A stretch of DNA of 64,000 bases from Anisakis pegreffii (lineage: Eukaryota; Nematoda; Chromadorea; Rhabditida; Anisakidae), in NCBI GenBank assembly GCA_035041965.1, contig JAPYMA010001144.1, forward strand, positions 1 through 64,000. The letters are read 5' to 3'. Shown in pieces: positions 38,087 through 51,230 of the stretch. How positions within the stretch are numbered: position 1 is the first letter of the stretch; the number at the start of each line of letters is the position of its first letter. Below the pieces are notes generated by a model that was not told the DNA's origin, did not search any database, and was given only the letters and a program-made list of their open reading frames with translations. A program made the translations under genes and the position numbers.

Positions 38087-41000
38087 TTGGTAATTCGTCC
38101 CATGGATAAACGCATAAATCGTTTTCAACAAATTTTCGGAAAAGTGTTTGGTAAAAAAGATCAACTTATTGCAGGTAAATGAACTGTAACTTTTGTGTCT
38201 TGAAAATTTTAGGTTAATTCTTATGAACCTAACTAACACGTAGGATCAACTATTATTTCAGTGATGTTTCTTAAATTCTATGTTATGATTAGTTTTAAAA
38301 TCAGCATTTGTGAAACTTATGCTAAAGAACGAATTTTTTTCGTTATTTTTTGGACTATTACTCTCGAGATCTTCTTTTCCGACTAGTTCAAGTGATCACG
38401 TTGGTTTCAGAAGTATGGTATTTTAATGTACTTTATTTTATTGCTGACAGCTTTTTGCTATTTTCTAAAAGCTCATTTTGAAGATAGTTATATTGCTGTT
38501 GGTAAAATGCGCAGTATAAAAATAAATATTGTTGACAATATTCGATTGGTTCACACGTCGTCCATTTATATTCTTTCAGCATATTCTTGCGCATTCAGAA
38601 GCGATGTGATCGCACAGGGTCATTTGTATGTTTCTCAACGTAACATTTCATTTTATTCAAGTTCACTCAAGTGGGAAACACGTTTCATTATACCATTGTC
38701 GAAGATAACGAAAATCTCAAAAGAGAAAACTGAAAAAGTGTTTCCAAATGCTTTGGTTGTAAGTATTCTCATGTGTATATTTTATCCACTCCACTCTTTT
38801 GTTCTTTCTTCATTTGATGCTTAAATCTTTTGATAGGTCTTTTGAAATTCAAATTGCTAATCAGTTCGTATTTTTGATCGAGAACTTTAGCACTAAAGTG
38901 AAATTAGTCGATTTGATTGATTAGTATGAATAAAAATTAACAGGAGAAGAATTTTAGCTTTTATATTCTACATCTATTGAGTGAGTGAGTTAATCTTTAT
39001 TCATGAAACAAATAGCGTATTGAGCAGCTCAACAGAAAAATTTGAAATGCGTTCAAGTAAAGACACATGTTGACAGTGCGCGATCACAGATACTTGAATC
39101 ATTTCTTCTTTTTTTACAGATCGAAACGTGCGATGATGAGAAATATTTCTTTACGTCTTTCACTCAACGCGACAAAAGTTTCACATTACTCCTATACGTT
39201 TGGCAGTCGTCTATCGATGGCGCTGTGCGATTTAAAATTATTTGTCGAGATTTTTGTTGTATTCGAATATGACTCGTAATTATAGATAATGTAGTTGTTT
39301 GATGAAGTTCAGCATCGATCTTTCATTGAAATGCATTAACTGATCAGCTCTTCTGACTAATTTTTTGGAATCTGAATGCCAATTAAATGGCTTGAAAGCA
39401 TCAACAAATTAATTGGTATTCATTTGGTCTCGTAAACCTGTTTGGAGAATTCAAAAATGTAAGAAGGCTTCCAGAATATCGTGCCTGATGACTTATGGAA
39501 ATTGCGTTCCACACCTGAAGGACATTTGGACACAAGCAGTAAGGAATCGGTAAGTCTTCTATATTTCTGAGTGGTTTAGTGTTGAAATTACACAGTTTCC
39601 ATTTAATTCAATTGATTATGATCAGGTTTCCACTGTTCTCAATTATCTATTTGTTTAATCTCACTTTCAAAATGAATATATCCTCAATTACCGTCAGAAA
39701 TCATGATCTCTATCAACTTAAGTCATTTTGCTGCCCCATAGTTTCATTCTAGTCGGTTTGCAATCTTCAATAAACAAAAATTTCAATTACATCCTCATTT
39801 AGACAGTTGAAATGCTTGAATATTAGGTTGTTTACATGAATTTTATCGTTCTTTATAAGGTATTTCTATTATGACACATATATTGCGCGTAGAATTAATT
39901 CTGCATCCTTTCTCTGTTTTGATGAATGACCACGAAAGGACTCTTCTTGTCACATTATTGGGAGTATAGTTTATGAGAGAATACAAGGGTGATTGACGTT
40001 GTGATTTGTTTTTATTTTCATTACTCCCTTATCGTTCAAGTTCATTTGTATGTCACTGAAGCGATTGATTATTCTTTTGTCTATGCGTGTTTCGTTGAGA
40101 TCGATTTTGATCATTTTTGAGCATTTAATTATGTGATACCCAGAAATATGAATTCTTGACAGATCTAATGATTACTCATGTTTGCATATGGTTTATTTGT
40201 TTCTCCCTAAAATACTTTACGAATCACTACAGCTCCCAATTTTTCCAATAACGCTACGAGTAATGATAAGTTTCTAACCATAACTGTTGACTGAATAATG
40301 CGGAAACATGGACAAGAAACGTAATATCAAATTCCGATAATTGGATCAACCTCTGTAATGAAAAGAAACGATGATAGAACAACCGAAATCATTGAAATCT
40401 GTCACCCGGATACAAATGTTTCATTGGCATGTGTCACACATTCGTGAATGATTTCCCTGCATCTTTTTTTCGCTTCATTTTTGTTATATTGAATTATTCA
40501 TTTTTGCTATGCAGAAGTCTTTTCTTCATACAAAAACGATGCCATTGGCCATTGTAAAAATAGGCGAAGGTTATCTTTGAAATATTCTCATCGATTTGCG
40601 TCCTTTATTCTATGCATTATCCACTCTATTCACGATTCATTTAGCAAATGCTTTTTTCGTTCATACTTCCAAATACCAAACCCCTTTCAGTCAGTCAGAC
40701 ATTTTATAGCGAAAACACAACTCACAGCTATTTTTCGATGCAAAATGCAGCTGCAGTGATCGTGCAGCAGTGTCGAGGGCATGGGCAGGATTCAGTTCGA
40801 ACTTTTAAGTGAGCATGAGCAAGAATACAACGAACTCGTTTACACAAAGCACTGGCACGGTAAAATTGCGGATATGTCTTGATTCATTTCTTTTCTTATG
40901 TGGTCACGAAAGCCGCTAGTGCGTTCAACACAAATTGTACTTTTTTGGGATGTAGTACAGTGCAGTACATTTGTTCTTACAAGATCGGCGGTTCAGTAAA

Positions 41001-44000
41001 ATACAGCTCATTTTTTATTTGGAAATTTGGTACAGTACAGAATTGTAGCACTTTTTTGTGAGAAGTAATGTACAAAATTGTACCAAAAAATGTTCGCGCA
41101 GGTTTTTACGTTTGAATAGGTTCGAACAGACAAATGCCTAGGCTGTATTCTGCACATTATTGGCTCAAAGAGTTCAGTAACACTATTTCGGATAGTTTAT
41201 CAATTATCTTCAGCGTCTCTCGTCATTTAGATGATATCTATCTCCCTTCTCATCATTCTACTGTAAACGCCTCACACTTACATCTCAATGCAATTAACAT
41301 ATAAATAATATAACAGGAAACGGTCGTAAATATGTATAATAGTTATTGATATCCGTGAACTTTTATCAAGATGAAACGTTAAAATAAAGTGTATGGGTTG
41401 AAGCGCAATTTTTTAACCTTCACAGATGGGAAATGTATAACGTTGGGTTTTGTGCATGAAAATTGCAGGATACTATTAGCCAACGATGTCCGAGTATCTT
41501 AGAATATTTGATTTTATTAAATCACACTCATTGTTAACGTTGTTGTTCTCAATAGCTTGAATAATACGTGAAAGATTATAACGTAACAAGTTTGATTTAC
41601 TCAAGCGACTTTATGAAACGGCAAATTTCATGCCTCACTGCAGGGTACGTTTTTACTTTTTACTTCAATCTTGCTCTCAAATTATCCTTAATCGAGCAGG
41701 CCATACTGAGTGCAGATGACCACATGCTCATTGCACTATATGTTTGTTTGCAATCTTGTAATCAAATTTCCTCGCTGTCTGCACGCCTTTAGTTTTATCG
41801 TATGGCTAAGAAGTTTTTCCAGATAGATATAGCGATTCCATCTATTCATAAAGAGTGATTTGAAAATTCTTTGAAGAAATATCAAATCGAACAAAATTCT
41901 CAACGCATATATTTCTTTATGTAATTATCGAAAGAAATTCTACTCGTATGTTTCATCAAGCGTCGTTCAGTGTTACTAGAGTTGAGAAGCTCATTTTGTT
42001 TGCGCACATTTTTTCGTTAGTGTATTTGGCATTGTTTTACTGCTGAGAACGTTGAACGTTGTTATTCAACCATTTCCATATGCTTACGACATTCGTATTT
42101 CACTTAAATCAGTCCCTCGTTTAAACTTCCTCTCGTTATGATCTCTTCACATTCAGTGAATCAGAGAATTAATAGCTGCTTTTGACGTTCGTTATTTTAC
42201 CTTGTTGCATTTAATCAACACAGTTAATGAAGCATTTTCTTTGATTTCTTAATCGCATTTTTAGTCCTCTATTGTCCGCTCGTATGTTATTTGATTTGTC
42301 TGCTGAGAATGTTTTCGTTTTATGTATTTCGTTAAAGTTATTTGAATAAACAATTCGAATGACCGATAATAGTTCACTTTCATTAATGCTAATAATGAAC
42401 GTGATAGTATCATATTTTCACTTAAATTATTCAAGTCCTTCTGCCTTCCAAGCAGCTAGTTATATAACCAGCTATGTACGTACTTCTGACTCTCTTCCGG
42501 ATTGTACTATTCACAAATCGATACGAACGCCGGCTGCTCTTGCTAACCAACAAACGTCATTTATCCACGCATCTACATATTGAACCGATTCAAGAGCATC
42601 ATCCAAATGAATGAAACGTTGCCGTTGTCATACGCTACACTCCTCCTCTTACCTTTTCTAGTTTTTGAACGACTTCAACATGAGTCTAGCCCGTCAGATT
42701 TTTGATGGTGAAGTTTTGTTGAACTATTGAGTGCATTTTATTAATTAAACTGAACTTATTAAGTGCTTGACTGATTCGCAAAAAGATCTGCTTTATCACA
42801 GTGACTATTTACTTGCTTTCGCCTTTAAAGATGCCCACAAATCCGTCATTGTCTAGTCATCTCACTGTTACTAATCATTTTTACCTTGATAATTATCATA
42901 AAAATGATAAAAAGCACATGTGAAATGATTTTTCGAAGAAGGTTCACAATAGAAATAGCATTGCTGAGCAGTCAATTCACTCGTTTACGTTACTTTTATG
43001 ACATTACTTGATGCTTCGATTTGATCCGTATGATGAAGATTGCTTTTTTTGTATCCATCCATCTTTGCTTAAAGTCAGCTATTCATCAATCAATGAATCC
43101 AATCATTTGAATTTTCTTTTCTGGTTATTTGTCATGATACGAAACACTGCAGTAATGACCCTTGGTTATCGAGGACTACAGACTCAAATCATTCATATTC
43201 ATATAGTTTTCTCAGTTGAATACTACTGAGATCATATTATCTACTCGAACTTATGAAATACCTCCCATTGTGACAGTTACGAGTCATTTTATCTGTTAAG
43301 TACTCTTTTCTGATCCTCAACGCGATAAAAACAATTTCTGGTATAAGTATTTGACCATAATTTTCAATCTTCTCCATCATGTTCTCAATGGATCACTGCC
43401 AGATGAAAGCATTGCAATCGACCGATCTTAGCTAATGATTTGGTCCAGAGCGTTATTCTCATGAATTTGAGAACATTTCAGTGCATCAACTCAACTTGGG
43501 CAATCTCACCGAAGGTGTCTCGGAGGATGCCTCACTCAATAAGTTCGTCAAAAAGTTCAACAAGCAAAATGACTGAATTAATGATTGGGTAAAATATTGT
43601 GTATAAACATTGAATTTGGTAATAACTAGTCATACATATGAAGATATGAAGCCTTTCACAAACAGTCATCAGTATTGGTGTGCTCAGAAGTTCCATTCGA
43701 AGGCTCGCTCGCTCATGTATATTTGATAAACAGAAAAAATTGTTGAGTGAATCGACCACTACTCAAATTATGAAATCATTCAGTATTCGATTTGATGTTT
43801 GAAACGAAGAAAGTCGACTTCATAAATTTTAGATATTCAAGTACGGATTCAGTACCGAATAATTGTGCTTGTTTGGTCTCATCGGAATGTGCAGATATGC
43901 TCAATGAAAGCAGTGATGATATGAGCAATATGTCTGAGGGCGAATTTGGTATTGATTAATGATTCGTTTTGAACTTAGAGAAAATTGGCACAATAATTGT

Positions 44001-47000
44001 TGCTGATAATTTTTACTGATTGCCGTATTCAGTTGTAGTTGTTTTGTTATTGTTATTATTATAATATTATTATCATTGTTATTAATATTGATCATTATTT
44101 ATTATTATTTTGTTGTTGTTAATTATTATTATTGTTATTATTATTACGTATTATTATTTATTAGCTATTATTAATTATTGTTGTTATCATGTTTCGGGTC
44201 AGTTATGTTTCAATCAGGTAGTTGCGAAAAAAAAGTTACTGATTAATTTTGGGTGATAGGTATTACGGTCTGTTTACAATTGGTTATTGCTGGGATGGTA
44301 ATACTGGAAAATTTGACAGATTCAAAAGTGAGTTGTCGATGTAAATCTCATTTTGGCAAAGTGCTTCTGGATGACGTGTTCCGTTTGCCCACTGAGCAGC
44401 TATTCACGATTCTGTTCTCTAGTATGCCCTGGTATGATCAGTTGTCGGATATCGTCAAAACAACAGGTCGCCATTTTCAATGACACTGTGTAGTGGCAAA
44501 GCACATCCACTGATTTGCGAATAACCGAAATCACTTGCACCATTCAGAGAAAAGAAATAAAATCTAAAACACTGTCCTGCAATTTCAAACCTAACTCCCT
44601 CAGCAACTGGGATCAACTCTTTTAATGAGCACCACATGGGACGGCAATTTCGTAAAGCATATTCGTTACTGAAATATTTCCAAGTCTGTTTCATTGATTT
44701 GATATTTGTTGTTTATCGTATTTCCGCGGCTCAACTACAAACACAAAGCAGGAAGCGTCGTTGTAAAATCTAAGCGTGAAAACTACAAATGTTATATTTA
44801 CTTTCAACCGATTAATTGGAGTAATCATACGACCAATTGAATATAATTAAGTGTTGTTTTACTTTCAGCGCAGTCGCGACTGTTCGAGTCGATAAGCGGT
44901 CAGTTTCTCAGTACCATTTCATAGTATTTGTTAAAGCTCGATATAAGACTCAACGTGTATTTTTAAAATAGCGACCAAACTTGTGACAATATGTCAGTGA
45001 AGCACAGTACGAGAAATGAGTTTGACAAGTAAATGAACATATTTTTTGCACTAGGTTGCGAAGATGATCATCATGTAAGAGATTGAAATCAGCTCTCAGC
45101 AAAATGATATATATGCACATTGCTGAAGTGTTTATCGTAACGCTAACTACTAGAGTGAGTTCAGACTACTCGGCCTCTCCATGGATCACGGATCGCACGA
45201 AGGCAACCATCTCAACGCGAACGGCTACGTATACGATGGCATTGAATCATGCAATGGCACCAAAAAGTACTACTGTCACTGAAAAACAAGTGAGGTGTTG
45301 GAGAGAAACTACTGAAAAGAGCAACTAGCTATTTCATTTGAAAGTTCATCGTTTATTTGAGCTGCTGTTCAGTTCTTAATATTTTCTCTATTCATCGGAA
45401 ATCAACTGACAAAACTTCAGCCAGATATTTTTGTTTTGAGGTATGCGCTGAATTCGATCGTCTCAGTGATGGTTTCGTTGTTACGAAAGAAAGTCAAAAT
45501 GCGGGCATACCCTATGCAGATAGCTTCCTCATTCAATGTACATACTGCATCACGAGAATCGGTTCTGTACATTCACGTCTTCGAATTCACGGTGGTATCA
45601 TTTACAAAAAGAGTATTTGGGGCATCGTTAAAGGCTAGTCGTATTTCAAGATTATTTCTTCTACCGAATATGCTGATCCATTGTGAATTGAAAAAATTGT
45701 GAATTGTGAATTGAAAAATGAATTGAAAAAAACAATTGTGAATTGAAAAATGAATTGAAAAAACGATTGTGAATTGAAAAATGAAACTAAACGCGAATGC
45801 ATTATTGCAGGATATATCGAAAAGAGCACATATGCAGGTTTAGAGGATCATTATACAGCACTTGATGAAGCGCTGAAAATTTATTGCGAGCAGAATGCTG
45901 CAAAAACTTCATTGCATTCATTTGACGACAATACCTCCACTCAGCATCCCAACGTTGACAATCAGTCAGCTGATCGTAGATCCATCTTAATGAATAGGTT
46001 CTTCTTGATATTTTACAATCAACTATTTGACTCGAAAACGAAATTGGCCGTTTCGTTGAAGTTATTGAAGTTTTCTTTGCAATTAACTTGAATAAAATCA
46101 TTGAACAAATAATGGATGGGCGAGTTGTTATGATTTGAATGAATTATAAACATGGGGCAGGCAAGCGCTCATATTCCTTCTGCAAGTTGTCTTTTTGCAA
46201 TTTGAATGTAATTCAACATCGCAGCTGAACCACCTCTGTAATCACTCGTCACTCGAACGAATATTATTGTTTGCCATTTCGCTCGTCAACGAAAACTTTA
46301 TTTTTGTAGTTGTTATTGCAATTTTCGTTTCGGAAATGCGTCATTTTTTGCAGGGTGAAAGGTCAACAGCATAATGGGACTCATATGATAGGTTCACATT
46401 CAATGGTCGATAATAATCCTTCATTGTCTCGAGGTATATTCCAATTTTGCCAGAATTCTACTTTCAAAAGTTCCACAAAAACCAAATTCATTCATTCTCA
46501 TCATTCAAAAAATTGCAATGAATCTCACTTGTTTCTTGAAATTGATTTAACTTATTGTTTTCATGCAAAGCGATCAATTTTTTTCACTGCGTTGATCAAA
46601 CGTGAGGTCGTTTGTCATCGAACAGCTGCATAGCTTCAAGAAGTTAAATTTGATAGAATGAAACCGGTTAAAGTTTTAACAGCTTACTTTTAGATTTGCG
46701 CACACGCCTTCGAAACACTCTTACTGAAGAAGCACAAACGCAAACATTACCCGTTATTGCGACAACGGATTTATCTTATTATGCAAAACTTATTATAACC
46801 TTGTATGTTTCATCTTCTTTATTCGATTACTTTTGTGAACAAATCTGTCAGATCCACACTCACTAATGCTTTCTTATCAAGTTATTACTAAAATTTAGAA
46901 AAATGTATATGAGTTCTCAAAATTTTATGTTTAGATCTATGTGTGCAGGAAATAATCTGAGTAATTCCAGGCTCACAACACTCATCTTATTACATGCATT

Positions 47001-47869
47001 CACGCTAATGAAATTATCTTTGACTGACGTGCCACAACGCTGCAACGTTGATAATCATTTTATGGATGCGTTTATCGGGTATAAAATTTTCTCATTGCTG
47101 TAACTGCGCCTATTGTTGGTAGTTCTTGAAAATTTGCTGTCTTTAATTGAGAAATTCATCGTAGGTACTAAAATTATTCTTACTATCGTAATGCATGTAT
47201 GTGCTGAAGTTAAGGACGTAATTAGTTATAGTGATTCCGAATTTAATCTGAGCGGCTATGGCAAACAGCGATTCAATTATAGTAAGGAAAGAGCAACATT
47301 TCACTCAAAAAAAGCTGAATTGATGACAATGATGTATTAACGTTGCGACGTTTCAAATGATAAAAATCGAGTTGTTTTGTTCTTGTCATAATCGTTCAGT
47401 GAGTGTAAAAAATAATACACTTTTTTGTTTGGATGATTCTTGAGGAGCCAATGTTATGAGCATCTTTTTAATTGCGCCAGATGCAACTGATACGTGATTT
47501 AATTGAACTAAGAAAACGTTACTTCAATTGAATCACATATCTTTGTGTACGATCGCTATTGACACTTTTTTCCGTTTAGAACAACTAACTTTCATCACAT
47601 TTTTTTCATTTATTATACATGGGCAAGCTTAAAAAATTTGAATATTCTTCACGCTGTTGGATTTCGATACGCCAACTTTTGAACAATCAATCATAGAGAC
47701 AAAGCCTTTCAGAAATAGTGATTCTTCGGCAATCGCTGAATTGATGCGATTCGGGTCGAGCGCGGAAATACCACAAGATACAAGCGAATTGAGGCAAACT
47801 ATTGATCGTGTTCACACTGAACTCGCTCACGTTCGTCAGCTATGGCAACGTGCTAATGATCCATCTTAA
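38087..47869 (+). CDS. Aster/GRAMD1-type sterol transfer protein (GRAM, VASt, membrane anchor)
   Basis: Fourteen exons: 38087-38174, 38580-38758, 39120-39224, 39475-39538 (or -39549), 43482-43542, 43833-43948, 44320-44466, 45156-45289, 45441-45633, 45811-45975, 46694-46802, 46971-47028, 47481-47517, 47697-47869; 1629 nt, exactly 543 codons with stop. The GRAM domain (YSCAFRSDVIAQGHLYVSQ, KITKISKEKT, YFFTSFTQRDKSF) binds acidic lipid. An acidic linker leads to the VASt domain (HFGKVLLDDVFRLP, YSASPWITDR, VVTKESQNAGIPYADSF, GGIIYKKSIWGIVKGYIEK), which carries sterol. A single hydrophobic helix (LIITLLTTLILLHAFTL) anchors it in the ER, followed by a short coiled coil ending RQLWQRANDPS. Aster proteins move cholesterol from plasma membrane to ER. 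The intron after 45633 starts with GC. The 5' end, the exon 4 donor and the last two small exons are least sure. Confidence 0.9.
39550..43481. other. Long intron of the Aster gene
   Basis: About 3.9 kb without a convincing exon. Phase works without any extra exon if the upstream donor at 39538 is used. Near 40940-41095 there are many AATTGTAC/GTACAGTACA words of unknown meaning. Confidence 0.5.
43998..44190. repeat. Degenerate (ATT)n microsatellite
   Basis: Runs of TTATTATTG/ATTATTATT-type trinucleotides in the intron just before the first VASt exon of the Aster gene. Confidence 0.85.
45679..45785. repeat. AATTGAAAAA minisatellite in an Aster intron
   Basis: Tandem TGTGAATTGAAAAA/TGAATTGAAAAA blocks of about 15-33 bp fill most of the short intron 45634-45810, the one with the GC donor. 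Confidence 0.9.
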
Positions 47870-50216
47870 TTAATCGATTAAAAATTACTTTTGAACAACG
47901 TCAAAGGGCGAAGCACAAAAAACAACTGCTCTTTTTGCTTACTGATAATCGATTATCGATTCATTCAACAAATCTGCTAAAAAACAAAATTGTACACTCA
48001 TTTTCTCATCTGTGATTATTCTTTAAATTGCTTTCATTCCCTTGAAAATACTCTTTGTGATAGATATAAGAATTGTCTCATTTCATGCATTTATTACACG
48101 AATGGCAAAAGAGACATTGTTTATTGTAAATGACATTTATCCATTCATCTGCCTTTTCCTATTAATAACTCTTTTCAAGTGCGTCACTGATCATTATTTA
48201 TATACGTATTCATTTTATTGTATCAATATCGGCCGCACGCTAGGTTGTGTATGATTTCATATTTCTTATCTAAATCATGCATCTGTCAGTTGTTACTCAC
48301 GAAAAAATTCGGGTAAGCCCATTCGTTGTCACAAGCAATGCGCATACCCATTTTTTTTCACACTCAAGCTGAAGCAGTAAACGAACCAAGTGCATGTTCG
48401 CATAACGGAAAATTGGCTTTTGCATTTTTTCAAAATTCATTTCTGCGATTACAACGCCAAAAATGTAGCCAAATTTTGACGTAATTGATGAAACAATCTT
48501 TTAGTCGTATTTTTTCTCCTCTCCACTCAAACTGAAATGAACAACCAACGAAATCGGAAACAATCATCTTCACCCGTTTGTTTTGAGTTTTGCCAGCCTC
48601 TTTTGTTGTCAGATTTGAAATAGATAATCATTCAGCCATTATTATGCATGAATATAAAAACTGGTCTATTCGCATGATTGTTTATGGGAAATCGTTTCGT
48701 TTTATTCGGGTTCACGAAAAGTTTGATTGATATGGTGCAATATGCTAATCAAGTGGTAATTAAGTTATTGAATAAAGGAACAAATTTTATTATCACGTAA
48801 TAAAACGTTAATTATTTTAAACGTTAATTACATTAATTACGTTACAAAACATTCTTTGCATTAATTGTTAACTGCGTTGCGTCAATTATCGTTAATTGCA
48901 TTAATTTATTTAATCAGCAAATCAGCAAATCCAACTCATTACGAGTTTATGCCTCTCTGTGGATCGTTGGACAAGTGTTCAATTTAATTTATGGATGCCT
49001 GAGTTTAATGGTTGTTTTGTGCCTGAGTTTAATTTTTATGGATGACGGTGAGCGGTTGTTTTGTCGATCGTTCTGTGCGATCGGCAAAATGTTCGTCATT
49101 GTTGCGATGGCTTAACGGATTGTTGTTGGTATTCGGCTGGATTTAACTATGCAAATTATCTATGGCGCTCGTTATTGGTTGGTTGTGGCGTGCTTGATAT
49201 GCCGATTGCTATGCATCTACTCGGTTACATTAATCGTTTATTACTGATAACGAAAGATTACTGATTCACTACTGATGGCTGTTCCAAACAACTACTCTGA
49301 ACGATCGTTGGACAAGTGTTCAATCGATCAATCGGAATGTATTTTCGGGCTCTTTCTGAGTCCCTCTCCCTAGAAATAAATGGGCATATGGGAGAGTAGC
49401 CCAAAACCTCTGTACTTGCCAAATCAATAATTCAAGTTCGGATTTCATGAAGACAGATGATTCCAAACGCTATTATTGCTAGCTGCGCGGAAAGAAGAAT
49501 GCCAAGGAAGGAAGAATGTGATATTAGTGATATTGCATTAATTATCAACAGTTTATTCGGATGATAAATGATTAATCAATCACTTACAATAATATAGAAA
49601 AAGTAAAAGTTAATTATCGAAAATAATTGGGTACGTACAATATGAGCAATATGTGATGAGCAGTTGATTCATTTAAAAAGAAATAAAAAAGTGTCAATTA
49701 AAGAGAAGTAAGCGATTGATGAAATGAGTCATAGAACAGGTGATTCAGGACAAGCGACGGGCTTTGGTTGAGGCCTCGCGTTTGACGCTCTATAGAGTGG
49801 TGAATCATGAGGTACTGTTGGATCACCCTTCTTGAACGAGGACAGTCGCTGGGGGTCACTGCGATTGAATCCGCTCCTACATAACAAGATCAATGATGAA
49901 AATGTGCATCATCCACTCACTTGCAAATTTTGCGAAGCTACAATGGCGATGAAACATGCATGGCAAAAATGGACGAACGGGTTCATGCGAACATTTTATT
50001 TTGATGCAAAACTCGTCAAGGATCTGATTATGAAATAAAGAGAGGCAGAATTGACAGTGTTAAGGAATGCTTATAAAAGTAAATGGTTGTTGGTGTAACA
50101 AAAGCTAAGGGATTGGTGCAACTGCTGACAAGCGACGTTGTAATCTAATTGATAAGCATAGTTCCAGTGTTTTGCTTAATAAATTAAAATCTGCGAAGCA
50201 GTGATGAATTTTGCAT
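47870..50216. other. Intergenic, convergent 3' ends
   Basis: Between the ends of two convergent genes. Contains a patch of repeated CGTTAATTAC/CATTAATT words (48800-48915) and a direct repeat GATCGTTGGACAAGTGTTCAAT (48962-48983 and 49303-49324). No gene recognised. Confidence 0.5.
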
Positions 50217-50221
50217 ATAAT

Positions 50222-50503
50222 TGTCGCGACTAGCGCGAAAAGTTTGCATAGAATGATGATAATACTAAAGGAGATAATTTTGAGGTATTCTTGTGTGTTT
50301 ATCTCTTTGAGATCAAACTTTTGTTAAAGATTTCGGACCGACGCGGAATCTAACTCACGCCCTCTGAACAAATCGGATCCTCAAAGCCCAGCGTCACACC
50401 AGTACACCATCGGCCCATTGCACGATGTTTCTTATTTGATTCAAGTACTACCTTTTTTAGTACTATCATCACTCTATGCTAGCTTTTCGCGCTAGTCGCG
50501 ACA
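50222..50503. mobile_element. Inverted-repeat element with tRNA-like core (copy 1)
   Basis: Terminal inverted repeats of roughly 45-50 bp: left TGTCGCGACTAGCGCGAAAAG..., right end its near-exact reverse complement. A 5-bp direct repeat ATAAT (50217-50221, 50504-50508) flanks the 282-bp element, a clear target-site duplication. The centre (50335-50416, minus strand) is tRNA-like. No coding capacity. A diverged second copy lies near 63590-63762. Confidence 0.9.
50335..50416 (-). other. tRNA-like segment inside the element
   Basis: Read on the minus strand it starts GGCCGAT and ends GTCGGTC, which pair as a 7-bp acceptor stem with wobbles. TGGTGTACTGG resembles the pol III A box and GTTAGATTCC the B box (GTTCGANTCC). 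The length of about 80 nt fits a Ser/Leu-type tRNA with variable arm. T-stem pairing is poor, so it is a tRNA relic and not a working tRNA gene. Confidence 0.55.
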
Positions 50504-50508
50504 ATAAT

Positions 50509-51230
50509 CAGTTTTTAATTATTCGATAACTGCCTAATCTCATCAAAAGTACGAGTGAAATTGCTCGTCACAAAAAACACTACGTGATAGGACATCATAA
50601 TTTTGGAATAATCAATTCCTAATGCAAACAAATATTCATGATTTATTGATGTTCCACAAATTCAGTAGAAATAGTTGTGATATCGTCTTATCGATTATGA
50701 GTATTGAAAGTGAAAAAATCACCGTTACACTCAATTATCAAGAAGAATAAAAAATTGCTCGAATAGCAAAAGTGGTGCATTTTCACGACTATGTCGAAAA
50801 TTTTCAGGGAATCATCACCCACTGAATATAATCAGGCTTTTTTGAATGACAAGGGATGTATCTGATAAAGCTAGTGATAAAAATGCGTTCATTATTGGGT
50901 TAATTGAGGTGTATTCTTAAAGGACAAAGCCTTGCAAATTGAATCGATCATATTAAAACAACAACATATAAAAGCAAACAGTTCAGTGACCGTACACAAC
51001 GTTGTTGATAATGATATAGATGAAAATAAAAAGAAATCAATTGTTACTGCCAAAAACTACTGAGAAGCGGCCATCCGAAAGAGCGTCAAAAATTCAAAGC
51101 GATGAATAGCGTGAAGCCGAGACAGTGAATGCCATTAGAGACTGCTGTCAGTCAAACGAGAATGGTTGTATGAAACGATGAGGATGGATTATTGCTAAGA
51201 AAAAGAAGGAAGTTAGGAAGGAAGGAAGGC
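50509..51230. other. 3' flank of the CASPR gene
   Basis: AT-rich sequence beyond the CASPR stop codon that should hold its 3' UTR. No other gene seen. Confidence 0.55.

Noticed and set aside
50335..50416. Functional tRNA gene
   Set aside because: T-stem pairing is poor and the segment is embedded in a mobile element, so it is called a tRNA relic.
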